31,611 nucleotides of DNA from Planctomycetota bacterium (GTDB lineage: Bacteria; Planctomycetota; UBA1135; UBA2386), in assembly GCA_016793305.1 (NCBI GenBank), contig JAEUHU010000128.1, positions 1 to 31,611 of the forward strand, given 5' to 3'. Shown piece after piece: positions 1 through 6,715 of this stretch (position 1 is the first letter of the stretch; every line of letters starts with the position of its first letter). The position numbers and the translations under genes are program-made. The notes beneath the pieces are model-generated. The model made no database searches. It was not told where the DNA came from and was given only the letters and a program-made list of their open reading frames with translations.

Positions 1-780
1 CGAGGTCTCCTGCTTCTGCGGCGCCACGAACATGCGCTCGGTCGCCGAGTGCTCGACGACGCGGCCCATCAGCATGAACACACACTCGTCGCTGGCGCGG
101 CGGGCCTGGGCCATGTTGTGGGTGACGATCAGGATCGAGTAGTGGCCGCGCAGGTCCCAGATCAGGTCCTCGACGGCGGAGGTCGCCTCGGGGTCGAGCG
201 CGCTGCACGGCTCGTCCATCAGCAGCACCGAGGGCTTGGTCGGCAGCAGGCGCGCGATGCACAGCTTCTGCTGTTCCTCGAGCGACAGGCCGGTCGCCTT
301 GTGTTGCAGCCGGTCCTTGACGCGGTCCCACAGCAGCACTTCGCGCAGCGCCTGCTCGACCATCGTGTCCTCGTCGGCCTTGCTCGACTTCTGCTCGCGG
401 TGCAGCCGGTGGCCGAACAGCACGTTGTCGCGGATCGACAGCGGCAGCGGGTTCGGCCGCTGGAACACCATGCCGACGTGGCGGCGCACCTGGATCGGCG
501 AAGCGGCCTCGGCGTAGATGTCGTGACCGAGCACCTTGATGGTGCCGGTCGTCGTCACGTAGCCGAGCCGCTCGTTGATGCGGTTGCAGCTGCGCAGCAG
601 CGTCGACTTGCCGCAGCCCGAGGGTCCGATCAGCGCGGTGACGATGCCGGACTTGATGACGAGGTCGACCTCGTGCAGCGCCTGGAACTTGCCGTACCAG
701 AGATTGAGGTCCTGGACCTCGATCGCCGGCGTACGGTTCTTCGGCAGCGACAGGATCGTCGTGCGGCCCTGCAAGGACAT
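1..780 (-). CDS. pstB: Phosphate ABC transporter ATP-binding protein PstB, copy a (3' end cut by window edge)
   Basis: ATPase of the high-affinity phosphate importer, at the inner face of the membrane. The 260 codons visible read through to the window edge, so roughly the last ten residues are missing. Seen: Walker A GPSGCGKST (residues 52-60), Q-loop Gln107 in VFQRPNP, Walker B with MDEP (Asp189, Glu190), D-loop SALD (193-196) and H-loop His221 in VTHNM. The ABC signature, normally LSGGQ, reads LSLEEQQK (residues 165-172). The reading frame is intact on both sides, so this is substitution rather than a frameshift. The ATG at 780 lies 4 bases after the stop of the other pstB copy. Known: PstB works as a dimer in which each ATP site uses the Walker motifs of one subunit and the signature of the other. 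Inference: this copy supplies the working Walker, Q and H elements to a heterodimer with its neighbour. Confidence 0.95.
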   Translation of the reverse strand, partial: MSLQGRTTILSLPKNRTPAIEVQDLNLWYGKFQALHEVDLVIKSGIVTALIGPSGCGKSTLLRSCNRINERLGYVTTTGTIKVLGHDIYAEAASPIQVRRHVGMVFQRPNPLPLSIRDNVLFGHRLHREQKSSKADEDTMVEQALREVLLWDRVKDRLQHKATGLSLEEQQKLCIARLLPTKPSVLLMDEPCSALDPEATSAVEDLIWDLRGHYSILIVTHNMAQARRASDECVFMLMGRVVEHSATERMFVAPQKQETS

Positions 781-784
781 GTCG

Positions 785-1585
785 TCAGCCAAAGCGGCCC
801 TCCAGGTAGTCGATGGTGCGCTGGTCCTTGGCGCCGCCGTTGAACAGGTCCTCGGTCGCGGCGATCTCGACGCAGCGGCCGCCGAGGAAGAACGCCGTGC
901 GGTCGGCGAGGCGGCGGGCCTGCTGCACGAGGTTGGTGACCAGCACGATGGTCAGCTCCTGGCGCAGTTCCTTCAGCACCTCCTCGATGCGCATCGTCGT
1001 CACCGGATCGACGGCGATCGAGAACTCGTCGAGCAGCAGCAGCTCGGGGTCCTGCGACAGCGCACGGGCGATGGTGAGGCGCTGCTGCTGGCCGCCGCTC
1101 AGCAGCGAGCCGAGGTTCTTCAGGCGGTCCTTGACCTCGTCCCACAGGGCGGCGCGGGTGAGGCAGCGTTGCACGATCTCGTCGAGCTCTGCCTTCTTGC
1201 CCACCCCGCGCAGCCGCGGCGCCAGCGCCACGTTGTCGTAGATCGACAGCGGCAGGCCGACCGGCAGCGGGAACACCACGCCGATGTGGCGGCGCAGCGC
1301 GTAGAGATTCCGGATCGTGCGTACGTCGCGGCCGGCGAACGTGATCGTGCCGTCGACCTTCATGCCCGGCACGAACTCGTCCATGCGGTTGAGCGCGCGC
1401 AGGAACGACGTCTTGCCGGCGTTCGCCGGGCCGATCAGTCCGAAGATCTCGTTCTGGCGTACCTCGAGGTCGACGCCCTGCAGCGCCACCTTCTCGCCGT
1501 AGCGGATCGACAGGCCGTGCACGCCGAGCAGGGTGCCCGGCGCGCCGAGCGGCGTCGGTGCGTTGGTGGTGGGAGCGGTCACCAC
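785..1585 (-). CDS. pstB: Phosphate ABC transporter ATP-binding protein PstB, copy b (degenerate Q-, D- and H-loops)
   Basis: Second PstB-like ATPase, 266 residues, normal family length. Walker A is kept in the altered form GPANAGKTS (52-60). The signature LSGGQQQR is perfect (162-169) and Walker B LLLLDE is present (182-187). Three ATP-handling positions are lost. The Q-loop Gln is Pro106 (VVFPLPVG), the D-loop SALD is SIAVD (189-193), and the H-loop His is Asn218 (LVTNLVQQ). This is the mirror image of the neighbouring copy, which lost only its signature. The start is GTG at 1585 or the next GTG at 1582, both overlapping the pstA stop; the 1582 choice gives a GTGA overlap and tight coupling. 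PstB identity is supported by the PstA/PstC context and the C-terminal YLEGRFG, like the usual family ending. Inference: an obligate heterodimer partner contributing the good signature motif. Confidence 0.95.
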   Translation of the reverse strand: MVTAPTTNAPTPLGAPGTLLGVHGLSIRYGEKVALQGVDLEVRQNEIFGLIGPANAGKTSFLRALNRMDEFVPGMKVDGTITFAGRDVRTIRNLYALRRHIGVVFPLPVGLPLSIYDNVALAPRLRGVGKKAELDEIVQRCLTRAALWDEVKDRLKNLGSLLSGGQQQRLTIARALSQDPELLLLDEFSIAVDPVTTMRIEEVLKELRQELTIVLVTNLVQQARRLADRTAFFLGGRCVEIAATEDLFNGGAKDQRTIDYLEGRFG

Positions 1586-2541
1586 TTCTTCCTTCCGCGC
1601 AGCTTCATGCGGAACCAGATCGCGAGTGCGTTCATCGCCAGCACGACGAGGATCAGGGTCAGCGCCACGGCGAACGGCAGGTGCTTGTGCTGGTCGTCGA
1701 GGTTGACCTGCGTCGACACGTTGTAGAGATGCAGCGACAGCGCCATCGTCTGGTCGAAGACGCTCTGCGGCAGGAACGGCACGAAGAACGCCGCGCCGGT
1801 GAACATGATCGGCGCGGTCTCGCCGACCGCGCGCGACACCACCAGGATCACCCCGGTCAGGATGCCGCTGCCGGAGTTCGGCAACACCACGCGCCAGATC
1901 GTCTGCCAGCGGGTCGCGCCGAGGCTCCAGCAGGCTTCGCGGAACGCGCGCGGCACCGCCTGCAGCGACTCGCGCGTCGACACGATGACGACCGGCAGGG
2001 TCATCACCGCCAAGGTGCAGCTGGCGGCGAGGATCGACGTGCCGAACGCCAGGAAGTGGACGAACGCGCCGACGCCGAACAGCGCGTGCACGATCGACGG
2101 CACGCCGGCGAGGTTGACGATGGCGAGGTTGATCGTGCGGGTCAGCCAGTTGTCGCGGGCATACTCGCTGAGGTAGATGGCGGCGGCGACGCCGAGCGGC
2201 ACGGCGACGCCGAGCGCGCCGGCGGTCAGCCAGATCGTCCCGATCAGCGCCGGGAAGATGCCGCCGTCCTTCATGCCGTTGCGCGGTTCCGCGGTGAAGA
2301 ACTCCCAGGTCAGCGCCGGCCCGCCCTCGAGGGCCAGCTTGCCGAGGATCGCCAGGACCGGCAGCACCAGCAGCATGGTCGTCAGCAGGAACAGCCCGCG
2401 GATCGCCTGCTGGCGACGCATGCTCGCGCCTTCGCGTGCGGTCGCGGCGAACACGTACTGGCCGGCTGGCGTGCCGCCGGTCGCGGCGCCACTCGCCGAC
2501 GCGTCGTTCGGCCCAGGACCACGCTCCTCGGCGGCGCTCAC
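1579..2541 (-). CDS. pstA: Phosphate ABC transporter permease PstA
   Basis: Inner-membrane permease subunit of the phosphate importer. It has about six hydrophobic segments, the first at LFLLTTMLLVLPVLAILG, and a BPD-type EAA loop EACWSLGATRWQTIWR, the site where permeases of this class dock on the ATPase. The GTG at 2541 overlaps the pstC stop as GTGA, matching the coupling style of the operon, and gives 320 residues. This adds a roughly 40-residue Gly/Ala-rich cytoplasmic leader with no family counterpart that I recognise. The alternative ATG at 2421 gives 280 residues, closer to the usual length, and starts just before the first membrane segment. The 3' end overlaps the GTG start of the downstream pstB copy. 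The gene itself is certain; its start is not. Confidence 0.95.
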   Translation of the reverse strand: MSAAEERGPGPNDASASGAATGGTPAGQYVFAATAREGASMRRQQAIRGLFLLTTMLLVLPVLAILGKLALEGGPALTWEFFTAEPRNGMKDGGIFPALIGTIWLTAGALGVAVPLGVAAAIYLSEYARDNWLTRTINLAIVNLAGVPSIVHALFGVGAFVHFLAFGTSILAASCTLAVMTLPVVIVSTRESLQAVPRAFREACWSLGATRWQTIWRVVLPNSGSGILTGVILVVSRAVGETAPIMFTGAAFFVPFLPQSVFDQTMALSLHLYNVSTQVNLDDQHKHLPFAVALTLILVVLAMNALAIWFRMKLRGRKKW

Positions 2542-3491
2542 TTGCGGCCTCCGCGGCCGCGCACCAGGCGGTCGGCCAGCAGGTTGATGCCGAAGGTCAT
2601 CAGGAACAGCAGCAGGCCGAGCGCGAACAGCACCTGGTAGTGGTCGCTGCCGACGCTGGTCTCGCCGAGTTCGGCGGCGATCGTCGCCGTCAGCGCGCGC
2701 ACGGGATCGAACACGCTGCCGGGGATGTTGATCGCGTGGCCGCTGGCCATCAGAACGGCCATCGTCTCGCCGACGGCGCGGCCGATGCCGAGCAGCACGG
2801 CAGCCGAGAGTCCCGGGCGCGCGTGGGGCAGCACGACCCTGCTGATCACCTGCCAGCGGGTGGCACCGAGTGCTTCGGCGGCTTCGCGGTAGGTGTCGGG
2901 GACGGCCTTCAGTGCGTCCTCGGCGATCGTGGTCATGATCGGCGCCGACATCATGCCGAGGATGATCGCGGCGTTGAGCAGGTTGGTGCCGATGCCGGAC
3001 GACGGGTTCGCGTACTCCAGGATCAGCGGACTGATGACGTGCAGGCCGATCACGCCCCAGACGACCGACGGGACCGCGGCGAGCAGCTCGATCAGGATCT
3101 TCAGCCACTCGCGCTGCCTGCCGCGCGCGAACTCACCGACGTAGATGGCCGCGCCGAACGACAGTGGCACCGACACCAGCATCGCCAGCAGGGTCACCGT
3201 CACCGTGCCGACGATCAGCGCCAGGGCTCCGTAGGTCGGCGGATGCCCGGTCGGGCGCCAGTAGATCGACGTGAAGAACTCGCCCAGGTCCAGGCGGTTC
3301 AAGGTGAAGTCGAGTCCCTGCGTGGCGATGAACAGGAAGATGCCGACGATGAACACGATCGCCGAGACGCCGCCGGTCAGCACCAGCGCGCGCATCACCC
3401 AGTCGATCCACCAGGAGGCATCGCGCCGGTCGAGGGCGTCGAAGCCGCGCAGGAGGTGCGTCACCGGCGGCGCTTCCCGGGGAGTCGTCAT
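2538..3491 (-). CDS. pstC: Phosphate ABC transporter permease PstC
   Basis: Second permease subunit of the phosphate importer, 317 residues. The N-terminus is cytoplasmic, the first membrane helix is at about residues 33-52 (ALVLTGGVSAIVFIVGIFLF), and five or so further segments follow. The EAA loop EAAEALGATRWQVISRVVLP is clear and precedes GIGRAVGETMAV, both typical of PstC/PstA. The ATG at 3491 overlaps the phoU stop as ATGA, which fixes the start well. The stop overlaps the putative GTG start of pstA. Together with PstA it forms the membrane channel that receives phosphate from PstS. I see no missing part and no odd composition. Confidence 0.96.
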   Translation of the reverse strand: MTTPREAPPVTHLLRGFDALDRRDASWWIDWVMRALVLTGGVSAIVFIVGIFLFIATQGLDFTLNRLDLGEFFTSIYWRPTGHPPTYGALALIVGTVTVTLLAMLVSVPLSFGAAIYVGEFARGRQREWLKILIELLAAVPSVVWGVIGLHVISPLILEYANPSSGIGTNLLNAAIILGMMSAPIMTTIAEDALKAVPDTYREAAEALGATRWQVISRVVLPHARPGLSAAVLLGIGRAVGETMAVLMASGHAINIPGSVFDPVRALTATIAAELGETSVGSDHYQVLFALGLLLFLMTFGINLLADRLVRGRGGRK

Positions 3492-4552
3492 CAGCTCGCC
3501 TGCTCGCCACGCAGCAGTTCCATCAGCTGGCGCAGACGCGGCGTCAGTTGCCGGTAGACGCCCTCGGGGCCGGCCTTCGCGTCGATGTCCCAGACCAGCA
3601 TCGTGGTGTGGAACGGCACCTTGCCCACCCTGGTGCGCGACTCGCGATCGAGCCCGATCACCAGGTGGTACTCGTCGAGCTGCGGCTGCAGGCTGGCAAG
3701 TGGTGCCGGCCATGCCTTGGCCAGGTCGATGCCGACCGTCTGGGCGAAGCGCAGGTAGGCCGGGTCGATCTCCTCGGCGGCTTGCCAGCCGGCGCTGCGG
3801 TAGCGACCGCTCTGCGGGAATGCCTTGCGGGTGAAGTGCTCGGCGAGCTGGCTCGGGCCGCTGTTCGCCTCGTCGACGAACAGGATGTGGAACGTCTTCT
3901 CGCCCTTCTGCTTGCCGGTGACGACGAAGGCCGTCTCCTCGCAGATGTTCTTCGCCTGGTGGATGACCCGCTCGAGCCGGTTCACCGACGCCATGAAGGC
4001 GAACATGTCCTCGGTGGGGCGGGTGTGCGTCTCGCCTTCCCGGACCAGGTCGCCGAAGACCTTGTCGAAGTAGCGGGCGAACTGGGCCGCCGCGAGCAGG
4101 GTCGCCTGGGCGAGTGCCACGTCGCGCAGCTGGAAGCTGCGCAGGGCGTCGCTGAGCAGCCGGCGGGCCTGCTCCGACATCATCTCGATGTCGCGCGCGA
4201 CCACCGACGGCGGGGCCGCGCTCAATTGCGCCGCGGTGCGGGAGATGGTGGCGGCGTAGTCGCCGATGCGCTCGAGGCCGATGGTCAGCCGCAGCACCGC
4301 CGACACGTAGCGAAGGTGGCCGGCACTCGGCAGGTGCCGGGCGACGAACGCGTGGCAAAGTCGATCCAGTTCGCGCGTCTGCCGGTTGATCGTGTAGTCG
4401 CCGATCACCGTCATCGCCGCCAGGTCCTTGTCGACGCCGAGCACCGACGTCACGGCGTCGTCGATGGCCTTCGTGACGGCCTGGCCGACGACGGCGACGA
4501 GATCCTGGATCCACTGCAGATCGCGCTGCAGACGCTCTTCGTAGTGGGTCAT
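3491..4552 (-). CDS. phoU: PhoU fused to a catalytically dead LMW-phosphatase/arsenate-reductase-like domain
   Basis: A 353-residue protein, against about 220-240 for ordinary PhoU. Residues 1-215 are PhoU: two three-helix repeats with the metal-site motif LERIGDYA at 93-100 and a second, altered copy LERVIHQA at 193-200, where the usual Asp is His. PhoU links the Pst transporter to the PhoR/PhoB sensor pathway. Residues about 220-348 resemble low-molecular-weight tyrosine phosphatases and thioredoxin-type ArsC: FHILFVDEANSGPSQLAEHF aligns with the VLFVCTGNSCRSQMAE pattern, followed by RSAG, VGIDL, LDEYHLVIGLD and a C-terminal helix. The catalytic Cys is Asp227 and the P-loop Arg is Pro233, and this domain has no Cys at all. 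It therefore looks like a pseudo-enzyme that may bind phosphate or a partner. Its place between pstS and pstC is unusual, since phoU more often closes the operon. The fold call on the second half is my own alignment by eye. Confidence 0.9.
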   Translation of the reverse strand: MTHYEERLQRDLQWIQDLVAVVGQAVTKAIDDAVTSVLGVDKDLAAMTVIGDYTINRQTRELDRLCHAFVARHLPSAGHLRYVSAVLRLTIGLERIGDYAATISRTAAQLSAAPPSVVARDIEMMSEQARRLLSDALRSFQLRDVALAQATLLAAAQFARYFDKVFGDLVREGETHTRPTEDMFAFMASVNRLERVIHQAKNICEETAFVVTGKQKGEKTFHILFVDEANSGPSQLAEHFTRKAFPQSGRYRSAGWQAAEEIDPAYLRFAQTVGIDLAKAWPAPLASLQPQLDEYHLVIGLDRESRTRVGKVPFHTTMLVWDIDAKAGPEGVYRQLTPRLRQLMELLRGEQAS

Positions 4553-4624
4553 CGCGGGGTCCGTGGCGAGATGCGCACGCCTATCCGGCCCCGCGGCGAA
4601 CTTCCAGCGCGGCGAGCCGTTCTT

Positions 4625-4673
4625 GCATCCGTGCGAACACGTGGTGGCATCCGGAGCGTGTGCGCACGAATGC
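4625..4673 (-). terminator. Hairpin just after pstS (attenuator or mRNA-stabilising element)
   Basis: Arms at 4625-4641 and 4657-4673 pair over 17 positions with two mismatches, around a 15-base loop. The hairpin starts 3 bases past the pstS stop and lies in the 123-bp gap before phoU. There is no T-run after it in the direction of transcription, so a classic intrinsic terminator is not shown. Position and strength suggest partial termination or protection of the pstS message, which would let the binding protein be made in excess over the membrane parts. Confidence 0.6.
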
Positions 4674-4675
4674 GA

Positions 4676-5566
4676 TCAGACCTTGCGCAGCGGCGGGTAG
4701 CCGAGATCCATCAGCACCTTCTGGCCGACGTCGCTCTTGATCCACTCGAGGTAGGCCTTGGTCGCGTCCTTGGCCTCCCCGATGGTGTACATGAACAGCG
4801 GGCGCGAGATCGGGTAGCTCTTGTCGAGCACGCTGTCGATGGTCGGCATCACCGCCGGCTGGTCGTCGCCCTTCTTGACCGGCACCATGCGCACGTCCGC
4901 GCCCTTGCCGTACGACAGGCCGCTGTAGCCGATCGCCGAGACCGTCTTCGCGACGTTGTCGACGACGTCCTTGCTGCCGTTCATGTCGATCGAGCCGAGG
5001 CGGAAGTTCGCCTTCTTGCCGCCGAGCACGGCCTCCTTGAAGTACTCGTAGGTGCCGCTGTTCGCCTGGCGCGAGATGCGAACGATCTCGTCCCTGCCCT
5101 CGGGCATGGTCACGCCGAGTTGCGACCACTTCGTGATGGTGCCGCCGTCGACGTAGATCTGCTTGATCTGCTCGAGGGTCAGTGCCTGGATGGGGTTGTC
5201 CTTGTGCACGAAGATCGCGATGCCGTCGTAGCCGACGTGATGTTCGACCGGCTCGTGCTTGTGGTCCCGCGCCTCCTTGATCTCCTCGGCGGTGAACTGG
5301 CGGCTGCAGTTGGCGATGTCGACCGTGCCGTTGATGATGCCGGCCACGCCGACGCTGCTGCCGCCACCGGTCACCGACACGCCGACCTCGGGGCGGACCT
5401 TGCGGAACTCCTCGGCCCAGCGCTGGGCGACCTCGAGCATCGTGTCGGAGCCCTTGTTCTGCAGCAGGGTGCGTCCCTGGCCGTTGGCCGAGCGGCTGCA
5501 GGAGGGAGCCAGGAACAGGAGGGCGCCGAGGGCGGCGGTCGACAGCAAGGTGACGAGGAGCTTCAC
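4676..5566 (-). CDS. pstS: Phosphate-binding lipoprotein PstS
   Basis: Periplasmic phosphate-binding protein, 296 residues, which delivers phosphate to PstC/PstA. A signal peptide with a lipobox-like LAPSC ends at Cys23, so membrane anchoring is likely. Family motifs are visible: NKGSDTM near the mature N-terminus, VTGGGSSVG, INGTVDIANCSR, the DNPIQ/LTLEQIKQIY segment, SRQANSGTYEYF (phosphate-binding Ser/Gly loop) and AIGYSGLSY. The start is GTG at 5566, and I see no better upstream start. It is the first gene of the operon, directly downstream of a phased TTCACA repeat array, which fits phosphate-starvation control. A stem-loop follows its stop. The length is in the normal range for the short PstS type. 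Confidence 0.96.
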   Translation of the reverse strand: MKLLVTLLSTAALGALLFLAPSCSRSANGQGRTLLQNKGSDTMLEVAQRWAEEFRKVRPEVGVSVTGGGSSVGVAGIINGTVDIANCSRQFTAEEIKEARDHKHEPVEHHVGYDGIAIFVHKDNPIQALTLEQIKQIYVDGGTITKWSQLGVTMPEGRDEIVRISRQANSGTYEYFKEAVLGGKKANFRLGSIDMNGSKDVVDNVAKTVSAIGYSGLSYGKGADVRMVPVKKGDDQPAVMPTIDSVLDKSYPISRPLFMYTIGEAKDATKAYLEWIKSDVGQKVLMDLGYPPLRKV

Positions 5567-5610
5567 GGGTTCTTGATCGTGGGTCGGGGTCGCGGGCCAG
5601 GTCGGGGAAT

Positions 5611-5676
5611 CCGACCGTGAGGAGTCTGCGTCCCTGTGTGAAGGCAGCGGGCTTCTTGTGTGAAGATCCGGTTAAG
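5611..5676 (-). promoter_or_regulatory. Candidate PHO box upstream of pstS
   Basis: Read on the minus strand, six 11-base units follow one another: CTTAACCGGAT, CTTCACACAAG, a degenerate unit, CTTCACACAGG, a degenerate unit and CTCACGGTCGG. The TTCACA core therefore recurs in exact 11-bp register. Known PHO boxes are direct repeats with 11-bp spacing (GTTCACC-like in Streptomyces, TT(A/C)ACA-like in Bacillus). The array ends 45 bases upstream of the pstS start and overlaps the last codons and stop of the acyltransferase gene. The response regulator that would bind is not in the window. Confidence 0.7.
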
Positions 5677-6715
5677 GAGCCGGTCCAGGCGGGGGCGTCC
5701 CGGCCGGTCCGACCGGGTCCACCAGCGGCGGCAGGCCGTCCGGCCCCGGCACTTCCCCGGCCGGCCGGTGCCGGAACCGCCGGCTCTGCCAGAACCACTG
5801 CTCGGGCGCCTCGGCGATGCCCAGCGACAGGGCCCGGTTCACCCGGGTGGTGATCGCCAGCATGTCGGCCTCGCGGTCGCCGGTGCCGGCATCGCGGATC
5901 ACGTCAAACACGCGCAGCTGGTAGCGCATCGGGCCGCGGCGCAGCACTGCGACCACCGCGATCGGGGCGCCGGTGGCGAGGTGCAGCAGGGCCGGGCTCG
6001 CGACGGTGCGCGCTGCGGTGCCGAGGAACGGCGCCTCGACGGCGCTGTGCTTGCCGCCGCCGTCGGCGAGGATGCCGACCACCTTCTTGTCGCCGAGCAC
6101 GCGCAGCAGTGTGCGCAGCACGTTCTTCCGGGCGACGACCGTCTGGCCGCTGCCGGTGCGCAGCCGTTCGATCAGCCGGTTCAGCGCCGGCAGCGGACTC
6201 GGCCGGAACACCGACGTCAGCGGCAGCCCGAGCAGGCCGGCCGCCCAGCCGGACACGTCCCAGACGCCGATGTGGCCGGTCGCGAAGATCAGCCCCTTGC
6301 CTTCCTGGTAGAGCGCCTCGAGCTGGGGGAACTCGGCGAGGTCGCAGTGCCGGCGCACGTTCTGCGCGGTGATGCGGCCCATCCGGCAGAAGTCGATCGC
6401 GAGCCAGGCGATGTGCTTCGACCAGCGCCACAGGTGGCCCGGCGGGCGCACCGGGCCGAGCGGCGAGCCCTGGCGGAAGCCGATCCGGCAGTTGCGCCAG
6501 TAGCCGCTCGAACGCCTGCCGCGCCGGTCGTGTACGTACCACCACAGGAACCACGGGATCGCCAGCAGCGTGCCGAGGCCGTAGGCGATGAAGGTCGGCA
6601 GGATCGACACCAGCCAGACGAGGCCGGCGAACGCAGCGACCACGAGCCGCTGCCACAGCGGTTCGCGCCGCGTGCGGTCGCGTGGCCGGTCGTCGTCGGG
6701 TTCGTCGTCGCTCAT
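5672..6715 (-). CDS. Lipid A-type acyltransferase (LpxL/HtrB-like, lysophospholipid acyltransferase superfamily)
   Basis: A 347-residue membrane-bound acyltransferase. An acidic/basic N-terminal stretch is followed by a hydrophobic anchor at about residues 24-60. The catalytic HX4D motif is GHIGVWD (His148, Asp153), and DGGGKHSAVEAPFLGTAART fits the substrate-binding region of the LpxL/HtrB family. The C-terminus keeps the PEQWFW motif seen in that family (PEQWxW). The family transfers a secondary acyl chain to lipid A or a similar glycolipid at the inner membrane; the exact acceptor cannot be read from sequence. The ATG at 6715 overlaps the stop of the upstream MFS gene as ATGA. The C-terminal tail is rich in Pro and Gly. 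Its end lies inside the putative PHO box of pstS. Confidence 0.88.
   Translation of the reverse strand: MSDDEPDDDRPRDRTRREPLWQRLVVAAFAGLVWLVSILPTFIAYGLGTLLAIPWFLWWYVHDRRGRRSSGYWRNCRIGFRQGSPLGPVRPPGHLWRWSKHIAWLAIDFCRMGRITAQNVRRHCDLAEFPQLEALYQEGKGLIFATGHIGVWDVSGWAAGLLGLPLTSVFRPSPLPALNRLIERLRTGSGQTVVARKNVLRTLLRVLGDKKVVGILADGGGKHSAVEAPFLGTAARTVASPALLHLATGAPIAVVAVLRRGPMRYQLRVFDVIRDAGTGDREADMLAITTRVNRALSLGIAEAPEQWFWQSRRFRHRPAGEVPGPDGLPPLVDPVGPAGTPPPGPAP

Noticed and set aside
1..780. PstB copy a as a decayed pseudogene
   Set aside because: Only the signature motif is changed. All other motifs and the frame are intact, and the loss is matched by the complementary pattern in copy b.
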